Part shown: positions 41,244-50,042 of the stretch, piece by piece
Layout: each line of letters begins with the position of its first letter
How positions within the stretch are numbered: the stretch's first letter is position 1
NCBI RefSeq assembly: GCF_030655665.1
Contig: NZ_JAUSPQ010000001.1
Coordinates: 1-63,911, forward strand
DNA: 63,911 bases
Origin: Methanocorpusculum sp.
GTDB taxonomy: Archaea; Halobacteriota; Methanomicrobia; Methanomicrobiales; Methanocorpusculaceae
Reading direction: 5' to 3'
The notes under the pieces: model-generated
Told to the model about the DNA's origin: nothing
The model's database searches: none
What the model saw: only the letters and a program-made list of their open reading frames with translations
Translations under genes and position numbers: made by a program

Positions 41244-44200
41244 ATGCCGGACCCGATATTAAACGAAAAACAACTCGAAGAAGATATTGAAACCTACCTC
41301 ACCGAACATGGGGGATACGAACACGGCGACCCCAAACGATTCGACAGGAACCTCGCCCTCGACAAACAGACCCTCCTCACCTTCATACAAACCACCCAGC
41401 CCAAAACCTGGGAAAAATACACCACCATATACGGCGAAAAAAGCGAAACCCAATTCATCCGGCGGGTCACCGAAGAAATCAACCGGCAAGGCCTTCTCAA
41501 GATCCTCAGAACCGAAATCGCCGACCGGGGACTCCGGTTCAAACTCATCTACTGGAAACCTGAAACCTCCATAAACAAAGAAACCTCTGCCCTCTACGAG
41601 CAAAACATTCTCCACTGTACCCGGCAGCTTCACTACTCCCCCTCATCAGAAAACAGTGTCGACATCGTCCTCTTCATAAACGGCATACCCTTAATCTCCC
41701 TCGAACTCAAAAACCAGTTCACCGGTCAAAACGTCACCAACGCAATAAGCCAGTACAAATTCGACCGAAGCGGCCGCGACCCCATCTTCGAATTCAAAAA
41801 CCGGATCCTCGTCCACTTCGCCGTCGACCTCTACGAAGTCTGGATGACCACCCGCCTTGCAGGCACCCGGACCCGGTTCCTCCCCTTCAACCAGGGATCA
41901 AACGGCCCGGGCGTCACCGGCGGAAAAGGTAACCCTGCCTCCCCTGATGGAAGCTACCCCTCATCCTACCTCTGGAAAGAGATCCTCCAAAAAGACACCC
42001 TCCTTGAACTCCTCCACAAATACCTCCACATCGCAAAAGACGACAAAACCGGCAGAGAAGCCCTCATCTTCCCCAGATACCACCAGCTCGACGTCGTCAC
42101 AAAAATCCTCAGAAACGTCAAAACAAACGGATCCGGCAAAAACTACCTCATTCAGCACAGTGCAGGATCCGGCAAGTCCAACTCCATCGCCTGGCTCGCT
42201 CACCGGCTCATGGGACTCCATGACGATACAAACACCAAAATATTCCAGTCCGTCATCGTCGTAACCGACCGAAAAGTCCTCGACTCCCAGCTCCAGGAAA
42301 CCATCTACCAGTTTGACCACGTCCCGGGCGTCGTCATAAAAATCGACAAAAACTCCTCCCAGCTCAAAGACGCCATCAATGCAGGGGTCCCCATCATCAT
42401 CACCACCCTCCAGAAATTCCCCGTCATCTACGAAGAGATCGAAAGCAAAAACCGGAATTTTGCTGTCATCGTAGACGAAGCACACTCATCGCAGACCGGC
42501 GAATCCGCCAAAAAACTCAAAAAAGCCCTGGCAGAAACCGAAGACCTCGAAGAATACGCCAGAGTTGAAAACGCCGAAGAAGACCAGAGACCCGACGGAG
42601 AAGACAAACTCAACGAAGAACTCAGAACCCACGGTCAACACAAAAACCTCAGCTTCTTCGCCTTCACTGCGACCCCGAAACACACCACCCTCCAGGTCTT
42701 CGGCGAAAAACAGCCCGATGGAAGCTACCTTCCGTTCCACATCTACTCAATGCGGCAGGCGATCGAAGAAGGCTTCATCCTCGACGTCCTCAAAAACTAC
42801 ACCACCTACCGGATGTATTACAAAATCATCAAATCCATCCCTGACGACCCTGAACTGGAAACCACCGCAGGCGTACGTGCCGTCAAAAAATACGAAAGCC
42901 TGCACCCTCACAACCTTGCACAGAAAACCGCCGTCATCGTAGAACATTTCAGAAACCAGACCAAAAACCAGATCGGCGGAAAAGCCAAGGCAATGCTCGT
43001 AACCTCCTCCAGACTGCACGCCGTTCGCTATCTCTTCGAGTTCAGACGCTACATAAAAGATCAAAAATACGACGACATCGACGTCCTCGTCGCATTCTCC
43101 GGAGAAATCAATGACGAAGGGGAAAGCTGGACAGAAGAGAAGATCAACAAAACACAAGACGGCGAGACCATCAAAGAAAAACAGCTCCCAAAAGAGTTCC
43201 ATGACAACTTCAACTTCCTCATCGTCGCAGAAAAATACCAGACAGGATTCGACGAACCCTACCTTCACACAATGTTCGTCGACAAAAAACTCTCCGGCAT
43301 AAAAGCCGTCCAAACCCTCTCCCGGCTCAACAGGACCATGGAAGGAAAAGAGGAGACCTTCGTCCTTGACTTCGTAAACACCGCCGAGGAGATCCGGGAC
43401 TCCTTCCAAACCTACTACGAAACCACCAGGCTTGAGGAAGAAACCGATCCCAACATCCTCTATGGTCTCAAATCCGACCTCGACGCCTACCAAATCTATA
43501 CCTATCCCGAAGTCGAAGCATTCGCAGCGAAATTCTTCAAATCCTCAGAAAACCAGGAAAAGGAACTTCTTGGAAAATTATCCGGCTACCTCAAACCCGC
43601 ACTCGACAGATACGCGGCAAAACCCGAAGAAGAACGCGACACCTTCAAATCGATTCTGGCAAGGTACATCAGGACCTACGGATTCATAACCCAGATCCAC
43701 CGGATGTATGACAAAGACCTGGAAAGATTCTACCTGTTTGCGAAGTTCCTGAACAAAGTCCTTCCCAAAGGGAAACAGATCGTCATCGAGATAGATGACA
43801 AGATCCTGATGGAATACTACCGGCTCGAAAAAACCTATAACGGTTCGCTGGTTCTGGAACCGGGCGTGGAGATAACGCTTAAACCGACCACCGGCTTTAC
43901 CGGGAAAAAGGAAGAGCTGAAAGATACTCTCACTGAGATCATCAGGAAGATCAACGAGAAGTACGGCACGGAGTTCACGAATCAGGATGTAGTTGCGAGA
44001 CAGCTCAGAGACATGATGATCGATGACTCCCATCTGGAATTTTTTGCACAACACGATTCTGAAGATATGTTTGCCACAAAGTTTAACAAAGACTTTGAGA
44101 CGAAACTGGTCAATCTGTATCTCCTGAATGACCAGTTCATGGGACTTATCATGCATGATGAAGCAGCAAAGAAGCTCCTTCGTGATGAACTGCGGCATGA

Positions 44201-44246
44201 GGTCTATCGGTATTTCAGAAAGGCAGGAGAAGCCGGGGTGTTGTGA
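41244..44246 (+). CDS. hsdR: Type I restriction endonuclease subunit HsdR
   Basis: 1000 aa motor-nuclease. The N-terminal PD-(D/E)xK nuclease contains DIVLFINGIPLISLELKNQ (near 135-155). The SF2 translocase has Walker A HSAGSGKSNSIAW near 303, DEAH in IVDEAHSSQTG near 411, FFAFTATPKHT, and a motif-VI region QTLSRLNRTMEGK. A helical C-terminus binds HsdM. Codons end largely in C, unlike hsdM. It has its own promoter (TATA-like CATATACTA about 30 bp upstream) rather than being in the hsdM operon. Confidence 0.95.
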   Translation: MPDPILNEKQLEEDIETYLTEHGGYEHGDPKRFDRNLALDKQTLLTFIQTTQPKTWEKYTTIYGEKSETQFIRRVTEEINRQGLLKILRTEIADRGLRFKLIYWKPETSINKETSALYEQNILHCTRQLHYSPSSENSVDIVLFINGIPLISLELKNQFTGQNVTNAISQYKFDRSGRDPIFEFKNRILVHFAVDLYEVWMTTRLAGTRTRFLPFNQGSNGPGVTGGKGNPASPDGSYPSSYLWKEILQKDTLLELLHKYLHIAKDDKTGREALIFPRYHQLDVVTKILRNVKTNGSGKNYLIQHSAGSGKSNSIAWLAHRLMGLHDDTNTKIFQSVIVVTDRKVLDSQLQETIYQFDHVPGVVIKIDKNSSQLKDAINAGVPIIITTLQKFPVIYEEIESKNRNFAVIVDEAHSSQTGESAKKLKKALAETEDLEEYARVENAEEDQRPDGEDKLNEELRTHGQHKNLSFFAFTATPKHTTLQVFGEKQPDGSYLPFHIYSMRQAIEEGFILDVLKNYTTYRMYYKIIKSIPDDPELETTAGVRAVKKYESLHPHNLAQKTAVIVEHFRNQTKNQIGGKAKAMLVTSSRLHAVRYLFEFRRYIKDQKYDDIDVLVAFSGEINDEGESWTEEKINKTQDGETIKEKQLPKEFHDNFNFLIVAEKYQTGFDEPYLHTMFVDKKLSGIKAVQTLSRLNRTMEGKEETFVLDFVNTAEEIRDSFQTYYETTRLEEETDPNILYGLKSDLDAYQIYTYPEVEAFAAKFFKSSENQEKELLGKLSGYLKPALDRYAAKPEEERDTFKSILARYIRTYGFITQIHRMYDKDLERFYLFAKFLNKVLPKGKQIVIEIDDKILMEYYRLEKTYNGSLVLEPGVEITLKPTTGFTGKKEELKDTLTEIIRKINEKYGTEFTNQDVVARQLRDMMIDDSHLEFFAQHDSEDMFATKFNKDFETKLVNLYLLNDQFMGLIMHDEAAKKLLRDELRHEVYRYFRKAGEAGVL

Positions 44247-44356
44247 GAGAGGTATATGCAGGGGGATATGTTGCGTGTGAAATATGGGGGCCACAGAAAA
44301 TAGGATACCCCACCGCGGGCCTTCCCTTGCCGGATCGCACGTCTATCGACTTGGTC

Positions 44357-44373
44357 GCAAATCAAAGATTTGC
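44357..44373. repeat. REP-like hairpin GCAAATC-AAA-GATTTGC
   Basis: Followed by TCAGCTAAGGGACC and another small hairpin. About 50 bp upstream, GGATACCCCACCGCGGG (44303-44319) resembles the end of long-IR element 2, so 44280-44460 may be a remnant of a third copy. Confidence 0.6.
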
Positions 44374-44475
44374 TCAGCTAAGGGACCTAAAGGTCCCCGC
44401 CTCGGCTGAGGTCGTCGACTTCGTCGCCGACCCGCAGTCACTCCCCGCACCCCCGAATTAGATAATATATCTATC

Positions 44476-44931
44476 TCAGACCTCTTCCGAGATATCCTCG
44501 TTCCAGACAGCCGGATTCTCTTCGATATAACTCTTCATCATCAAAATCAGCTCCGGATCATTCAGGATCGTCACCTTGACCCCGCGTGAACGCAGAAACG
44601 CGGGTTCTCCCGGATAATTGACATCCTCACCCACAACGACCTCCGGGATCTTATACAGCAGGATAGCGCCGGAACACATTATGCATGGTGAGAGGGTGGT
44701 GTACAGCGTGCATTCTTTGTAGAAAGACGCGGGATGCCGGCCCGAATTCGAAAGAGCATCCATCTCTCCGTGCAGGATCGGATTGCCCAACTGGACCCGC
44801 CGGTTATGTCCCCGCCCGACGATCTCTCCGTTTCGAACGATAACGGCCCCTATCGGGATCCCTCCTTCGCTTCGTCCGAGAAGTGCTTCCTCATATGCGG
44901 CCAGCATATACTGATCCATTGATTTCGTCAT
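44476..44931 (-). CDS. Nucleoside/cytosine deaminase-family protein
   Basis: Zinc-dependent deaminase, 151 aa from ATG 44931 (MTKSMDQYMLAAYEEALLG), chosen because the TATA-like CATATATAATTC lies 15-25 bp upstream. The zinc site is HGEMDAL with the proton-donor Glu, and SPCIMCSGAI gives the two Cys. YKIPEVVVGEDVNYPGE and a C-terminal helix follow. Similar to guanine or cytosine deaminases such as yeast Fcy1. It salvages bases or nucleosides; the exact substrate is not fixed. A deleted copy lies at 45607-45846. Confidence 0.9.
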   Translation of the reverse strand: MTKSMDQYMLAAYEEALLGRSEGGIPIGAVIVRNGEIVGRGHNRRVQLGNPILHGEMDALSNSGRHPASFYKECTLYTTLSPCIMCSGAILLYKIPEVVVGEDVNYPGEPAFLRSRGVKVTILNDPELILMMKSYIEENPAVWNEDISEEV

Positions 44932-45212
44932 GATGGTTCCCTGAATTATATATGCAGAGATGGGAACACAAGAGTGATAATTGTTCGTTTTGTGATGAGG
45001 ATATCTGAACCGGGACGAACCAACTATCATAAGCGCGGATGGGACAAGTGCACAAAAGATACGTAAACAAAACACGGGGACGTTATCGCCCGCATTCCTG
45101 GAGAGAGAAAAATAGAGATGAGGATGAGGATGATTTGTTGAGTGTATAAAGTAGAGAAAATGCACCAGGTAGATGAGGTATAGATAATATACGAGTTCTA
45201 TTAATAATCAGT

Positions 45213-45635
45213 ATGATACTAAACCAAAAATCTATAGAGGTGTCTTCAGACACTTTTCAACAGCTAAACAAGTATAAACTCTCCATCAATGTGGTTTCTG
45301 GGCGTACTATGAGTTTGGAGAACGCCATTTTGGATTTGCTGGACATAGCGCATTCGAAAGAGTATATGTGTGTTATCCCGCGTGACGCCACGACGATATA
45401 CGGTCTCGGTCGAACGGGTAACGAAGCTAAACGTGCCGCCTACAAATATCTGGGCGAGAATCGACCTGGCGACGCCCTCGCTGATTGTCTTGTTCTTGAA
45501 TGTACCCCCGAAGTATTTGCGTATGTTAACCAGCACGGGGGAATCCCTATCGACAGGGACTATTTCAGCATTACCCAACGTCAAAATAAAGCCCGGATCG
45601 TTACTCTTACCCGCATTCGTTCAGTAGAAGAGTGA
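45213..45635 (+). CDS. Uncharacterised protein, 140 aa
   Basis: MILNQKSIEVSSDTFQQLNK begins with a strand-helix that resembles a ribbon-helix-helix start (IEVSSDTFQQLNKYK), then a globular domain with ATTIYGLGRTGNEAKRAAYK. TATA-like GATAATATACG (45185-45195) gives a leaderless start. No family recognised. It lies between the intact deaminase and its deleted copy. Confidence 0.62.
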   Translation: MILNQKSIEVSSDTFQQLNKYKLSINVVSGRTMSLENAILDLLDIAHSKEYMCVIPRDATTIYGLGRTGNEAKRAAYKYLGENRPGDALADCLVLECTPEVFAYVNQHGGIPIDRDYFSITQRQNKARIVTLTRIRSVEE

Positions 45636-45846
45636 AATTATTCTTCTCTCTTTTAGACCTCGTTAACGCCTCGAGGATCTTGTACAGCAGGATCGGATTG
45701 CCCAACTGGACCCGCCGGTTATGTCCCCGCCCGACAATTTCTCCGTTTCGAACGAGAACGGCGCCGATCGGAATGCCCCCTTCGCTTCGTCCGGCAAGCG
45801 CCTCTTCATATGCGGCCCGCATATACGGGTCCATAGATTCCGTCAT
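45607..45846 (-). pseudogene. Deaminase gene copy with internal deletion
   Basis: Residues 1-48 (SEGGIPIGAVLVRNGEIVGR, HNRRVQLGNPIL) match the start of the 44476-44931 gene almost exactly, then jump to LLYKI, which in the intact protein comes after SGAI. The whole zinc site is lost, so it cannot be active. The junction falls at a short repeat, GCAGGAT, present at both ends of the missing stretch. After LLYKI the frame reads unrelated sequence. Confidence 0.8.
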
Positions 45847-46098
45847 GATGATCCCTTATCTCTGTATGCAAAAATAGACCTGCAGAAATGATAAACATAC
45901 GTTTTTCGGTGGGACCAAAACCCAACCAACCCCTGAAATACCCATCTCACCCGGCTTTCCTGTACCGAAATAAATATGCCTTTAAAAACCAAAATACATA
46001 AGAATATTTAGATCTGACCGTATCGGGAAAAAACCCGGCAGACACATATCTGAATGCCGTAAATAGAGTTGGAAAATACAAGGAAAAGGAAGTAATAC

Positions 46099-47859
46099 AT
46101 GAAAGTTATTTACAGCGATGGAACAATCGGCGAGTGCCCAAAAGAAGAAGAACTGCAGGTCATACGTCACACTGCAGCTCATGTATTGGCTCAGGCGGTC
46201 AAACGCCTGTACCCTCAGGCAGCTTTTGCCTACGGGCCTGCGACCGAGAAGGGTTTCTATTATGATGTTGACCTCGGAGACACAAAACTTTCAGACAGCG
46301 ATCTTGCCGCGATCGAACAGGAGATGCGGGAGATCATCAAGGCCAACCTGCAGATAAAACCGTCCATTCTCCCGCGTGCTGAAGCATTGAAGCTGATGGA
46401 AGAGCGAAACGAGCCGTACAAGATCGAGCATATCGCCGATCTGGACGAAAACGTGCCGCTGTGTTTCTACGAGCAGGGCGAATACATCGATATGTGCACC
46501 GGTCCGCACCTTACCTACACCAAGACCCTCAAAGCCTTCAAACTCACCGGACTGTCCGGCGCATACTGGAAAAACGACAGCAAAAACAAAATGCTGACGA
46601 GGATCAACGGGACCGCGTTTTCGACCGGAAAAGAGCTTGAGGATTTCCTCAAACTCCAGGAAGAAGCGGAACGCCGCGATCACCGCAAGATCGGGAAAGA
46701 AATGAAGCTCTTCATGTTCTCCGACGAGGGTCCGGGATTCCCGTTTTTCCTGCCGAACGGCATGATCGTGAGGAATGCTCTGCTCAATTACTGGCGTGAA
46801 CTTCATGCAGAGAACGGGTATCAGGAGATCTCGACACCTCTGATCATGAACCGCTGTCTTTGGGAAACCAGCGGTCACTGGGATCACTACAAGGACAATA
46901 TGTATGGAACAAAGATCGATGACGAGGATTACTGCATTAAACCGATGAACTGCCCGGGAGGCGTGATGGTCTACGCAAACGAGCCGCACAGCTATCGGGA
47001 ACTTCCGATGCGTCTTGCTGAACTCGGTCTAGTACACCGCCACGAGCTGAGAGGCACCCTTCAAGGCCTGTTCCGTGTCCGCTGTTTCACGCAGGACGAT
47101 GCACATATCTTCATGAGAAAGAACCAGATCGCAGATGAGATCGCAGGCGTTGTCCGGCTCATCAACGAGGTCTACACCAAGTTCGGCTTCGAGTATTTCC
47201 TGGAACTCTCCACCCGCCCGGAAAACAGTATGGGCAGCGATGAGGACTGGGAAGCGGCTACCAACGGTCTGAAGGATGCGCTTGATCAGCTGAAGCTCCC
47301 TTACACGATCAACGAAGGGGACGGAGCATTCTACGGCCCGAAGATCGATTTCCACTTAAAGGACTGTCTCGGCCGAACCTGGCAGTGCGGCACGATCCAG
47401 CTCGATTTCCAGATGCCGATCAACTTCGATCTTTCCTATGTGGATGAGAATGATGAGAAACAGCGGCCGATCATGATCCACCGGGTCTGCTTTGGTTCGA
47501 TCGAGCGGTTTATCGGCATCCTGACCGAGCATTTCGCCGGCAGGTTCCCGGTCTGGCTCGCACCGATGCAGGCAAAGATCCTTCTCGTGACAAAGAAGAG
47601 CGAGAGTTATGCAGAAGAGATCTATGCGATGCTGAAAGATGCAAAAATTCGCTGCGAGCTTGACAACCGCAATGAGAAGATCGGGTATATGATCAGGCAG
47701 GCGAATTACACCGAGCGTGTCGCGTACATGATCATTATCGGCGAGAAGGAGCTGGAGGAGCACACCTTGTCGATCCGTACCCGCGACGGTAAGACTGTCA
47801 CGATGACGCCGGATGAGTTCCTGACGAAGATCAAATACGATATCGAAAACAGAGTCTGA
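46099..47859 (+). CDS. thrS: Threonyl-tRNA synthetase, bacterial type
   Basis: Charges tRNA-Thr. The 586 aa comprise the SAD editing domain (HTAAHVLAQAVKRLYP near residues 28-43, YIDMCTGPHL near 133), then the class II core (KPMNCPGG, GLFRVRCFTQDDAHIF) and the anticodon-binding domain at the end. It is of the bacterial type, not the archaeal type with the D-Tyr-like editing domain, and lacks the N-terminal TGS domain (E. coli ThrRS is 642 aa). Shine-Dalgarno GGAAG precedes the ATG. A leader of about 100 nt with a CGGGAAAAAACCCG hairpin is present. Confidence 0.93.
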   Translation: MKVIYSDGTIGECPKEEELQVIRHTAAHVLAQAVKRLYPQAAFAYGPATEKGFYYDVDLGDTKLSDSDLAAIEQEMREIIKANLQIKPSILPRAEALKLMEERNEPYKIEHIADLDENVPLCFYEQGEYIDMCTGPHLTYTKTLKAFKLTGLSGAYWKNDSKNKMLTRINGTAFSTGKELEDFLKLQEEAERRDHRKIGKEMKLFMFSDEGPGFPFFLPNGMIVRNALLNYWRELHAENGYQEISTPLIMNRCLWETSGHWDHYKDNMYGTKIDDEDYCIKPMNCPGGVMVYANEPHSYRELPMRLAELGLVHRHELRGTLQGLFRVRCFTQDDAHIFMRKNQIADEIAGVVRLINEVYTKFGFEYFLELSTRPENSMGSDEDWEAATNGLKDALDQLKLPYTINEGDGAFYGPKIDFHLKDCLGRTWQCGTIQLDFQMPINFDLSYVDENDEKQRPIMIHRVCFGSIERFIGILTEHFAGRFPVWLAPMQAKILLVTKKSESYAEEIYAMLKDAKIRCELDNRNEKIGYMIRQANYTERVAYMIIIGEKELEEHTLSIRTRDGKTVTMTPDEFLTKIKYDIENRV

Positions 47860-47865
47860 TTTTTT

Positions 47866-47897
47866 GACGGGGCGGGGAATAACCCCGTTTTATTTTG
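47866..47897 (+). terminator. Terminator of thrS
   Basis: CGGGG-AATAA-CCCCG followed by TTTTATTTTG just after the thrS stop: a GC stem with T-tract. Confidence 0.65.
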
Positions 47898-47924
47898 TAT
47901 CGATGTGATGTGGATATTTCCAAA

Positions 47925-48626
47925 TCACAAAGATTTGGGACAAAACCGAATCCTGTCCTTATCTGTGGGAATACCATTACATACAGATTTCCACTCGCCG
48001 TTTTTGCAGACTTCATATTTTTCAAAAGCGCATGGGAGTCCGTTTGCCGTAGTTATGTCACTGCTGTCCATAAGCTGAAAATGCAGATGCGGAGCAAAAG
48101 AATTGCCGGAATGACCCACTCTCCCGATCATCTCACCCTTTTTAATTCTCTGTCCAACGGTCACCTGAACCGACCCTTTCTGCAGATGGACGAGCGCGGC
48201 ATATACATTTTCGCCGCATTCCATAACGATGTAGTTGCCAGCAATCACTTGTGCGTCGTCTTTTTCCGGATCGAAGTGATGCGCATTTTTATAAGCGTTG
48301 GACATGTCAGAAATCAAATTCGTCCGTGCCCGTTCTTCATAGCCATCCTGTGCCTGGACAACGATCCCGTCACACGGTGCATACACTTCCCGGCCCCAGC
48401 AGTAATATTCCATTAAAGGAACTCCGAATAATAGATAGTGCGGCAAACTCACGCGATAGGCAGGCCAGCCCTTTCTTGTCCAATCCACTTGAATAAAGTC
48501 ATAAGCATATCTTGTTCCGAACCGATTTGTGCCGTGACTCGGAATTTTTTTCCCGGGGGTGGTAGGAGAGAGCCATTCTCCCCTCAAAGGAAACTCTACT
48601 ATTATCGGCTCAGGTTCTTTACTCAT
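47925..48626 (-). CDS. M23-family metallopeptidase
   Basis: 233 aa. Residues RYAYDFI and the C-terminal GHSGNSFAPHLHFQL (with HLH) fit the LytM/M23 fold, whose bacterial members cut peptidoglycan cross-bridges. No signal peptide or transmembrane helix is seen. The first zinc histidine of the family (HxxxD) is not obvious, being Arg-Tyr-Ala-Tyr-Asp here. A bacterial-style AAAGGAGGT Shine-Dalgarno sequence precedes the ATG. Methanomicrobiales lack peptidoglycan, so transfer from a bacterium is likely. Confidence 0.85.
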   Translation of the reverse strand: MSKEPEPIIVEFPLRGEWLSPTTPGKKIPSHGTNRFGTRYAYDFIQVDWTRKGWPAYRVSLPHYLLFGVPLMEYYCWGREVYAPCDGIVVQAQDGYEERARTNLISDMSNAYKNAHHFDPEKDDAQVIAGNYIVMECGENVYAALVHLQKGSVQVTVGQRIKKGEMIGRVGHSGNSFAPHLHFQLMDSSDITTANGLPCAFEKYEVCKNGEWKSVCNGIPTDKDRIRFCPKSL

Positions 48627-48866
48627 CTGATACCTCCTTTCATTTTTTCACCACCAATAATGTTGATTGTTCGCTATCCATCATCGTTTATCTTGCGGTA
48701 GGATTTCGACCAACCCCATCACGCGGATGCGTTCATACCAGCGTTCTTTTTTTTTTGGAGGGAACACAGAAAAACAGCATAGCCAGCTCATTTCTGCATC
48801 AGAAAACGAATATGAAACAGCATCAATTCAATTGATCGTACGTTTGCAAAAAAAAGGACAATGTGA

Positions 48867-48939
48867 TGCCTTCAGCCGGAATTGAACCGGCGACAACTAG
48901 ATCTTCAGTCTAGCGCTCTCCCGACTGAGCTATAAAGGC
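48867..48939 (-). tRNA. tRNA-Phe (GAA)
   Basis: 73 nt. Acceptor GCCTTTA pairs with TGAAGGC (one G-T pair), discriminator A73, and no encoded CCA. The anticodon loop CTGAAGA gives anticodon GAA, and the T arm is GCCGGTTCAATTCCGGC. It ends about 95 bp before the divergent DHH gene. Confidence 0.95.
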
Positions 48940-49033
48940 TCTTGCGTAACTAATGTTAGTATAATAACTATTTATAATAATCTGATTGCATCTCTCAAAC
49001 ATCTTATACATTCCAAAAACGAATTACTACACA

Positions 49034-50005
49034 ATGGTCAAGAGCAATAATACAAAAAACGGGTCCAATAAGCAGACCCTCCAGGAAAAAATCGTTGGAC
49101 GAACCACAAATATCGTCCACCTGACCCACAACGACTTAGACGCCGCAGGATCGGACGCAGTCTGCCGGATGACATTCGGGAACGAGATCCTCACCCTCTT
49201 CTCCTCAGTTGGAAAATTCACCTGGTTCACAGCGCAGGTCAGCGGATGCAACGGAAAAGGAGATACCCTCATCATCAGTGATCTGGGCTATCAGAACGGG
49301 ATCGAAGACCAGATACGAAAAGCCCACGCTGCAGGATGGGTCATTCAGTGGTACGATCACCACAAATGGACCGATGCAGAAAAACACAAGGTCACGCCGT
49401 TTGTCCAGACCCTTATCGTGGACACAACGAAATGCGCCACAGGCGTTGTGGCCTCGGTGCTTGCCAAAGATAACCAAAGCGCACGCGAAGTCGCCAGCGT
49501 CGTCTGCGATTACGATCTCTGGAAACACCAGGACCCAAGATCCGCAAAACTCGGCATCGTCACCTCCAAACAGGAAAACCTCAGACTCATCAGGGACAAA
49601 CTTACCCAAGGCATCATCATCGACGACGAGATCTCCAGCATCTTTGAAAAAATCGAGCATGACAAGAACAAATGCATGAAAAAAAGTATCAGGGCTGCGA
49701 AAATCTTCCGGGGAAAATACACCATCGCCGTCATGCCGGCCTACGGCTACCCGAGCGAAACCTCAGCAGAAGCACGCAGACAACTTGGGACCGACATGGA
49801 ACTCCTTGTCTTTGACAATGGAAAGTTCTCCCTCCGCAGTGTTCCGGAGATCAGCCACCTTATCGCCAAACAGTTCGGCGGCGGAGGCCACCCGAATGCA
49901 TCTGGGGGGAGCTTCAACTATACCTGGAAGGAGAAGTGGATGCTCAAACTCTTCAGGAAAGTATCCCGGGCAGACAGCTTCATAACTGCCGCGCAGAACC
50001 TCTGA
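49034..50005 (+). CDS. DHH-family phosphoesterase
   Basis: 323 aa from ATG 49034; a TATA box TTTATAATA (about 48968-48979) lies before it. THNDLDAAGSDAV near 31-43 and IQWYDHHKW near 104 are DHH metal motifs, and the C-terminal GGGGHPNASGGSFNY is the DHHA1 substrate-binding glycine loop. Similar to NrnA/RecJ-like enzymes that degrade short oligonucleotides or cyclic-dinucleotide products. The substrate is not settled from sequence. Confidence 0.9.
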   Translation: MVKSNNTKNGSNKQTLQEKIVGRTTNIVHLTHNDLDAAGSDAVCRMTFGNEILTLFSSVGKFTWFTAQVSGCNGKGDTLIISDLGYQNGIEDQIRKAHAAGWVIQWYDHHKWTDAEKHKVTPFVQTLIVDTTKCATGVVASVLAKDNQSAREVASVVCDYDLWKHQDPRSAKLGIVTSKQENLRLIRDKLTQGIIIDDEISSIFEKIEHDKNKCMKKSIRAAKIFRGKYTIAVMPAYGYPSETSAEARRQLGTDMELLVFDNGKFSLRSVPEISHLIAKQFGGGGHPNASGGSFNYTWKEKWMLKLFRKVSRADSFITAAQNL

Positions 50006-50042
50006 CCACACACTTTTTTTATTACCCGTCCAATACTAGGTT

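Noticed and set aside
41259-43493. Several long minus-strand frames opposite hsdR
   Set aside because: Mirror frames produced by C-ending codons in hsdR; they contain Gly/Val/Phe-rich low-complexity sequence and no domain.
48867-48939. tRNA-Phe considered as an integration (att) site of the island
   Set aside because: I found no duplicated tRNA 3' end near 24 kb or 46 kb; the tRNA lies outside the island.
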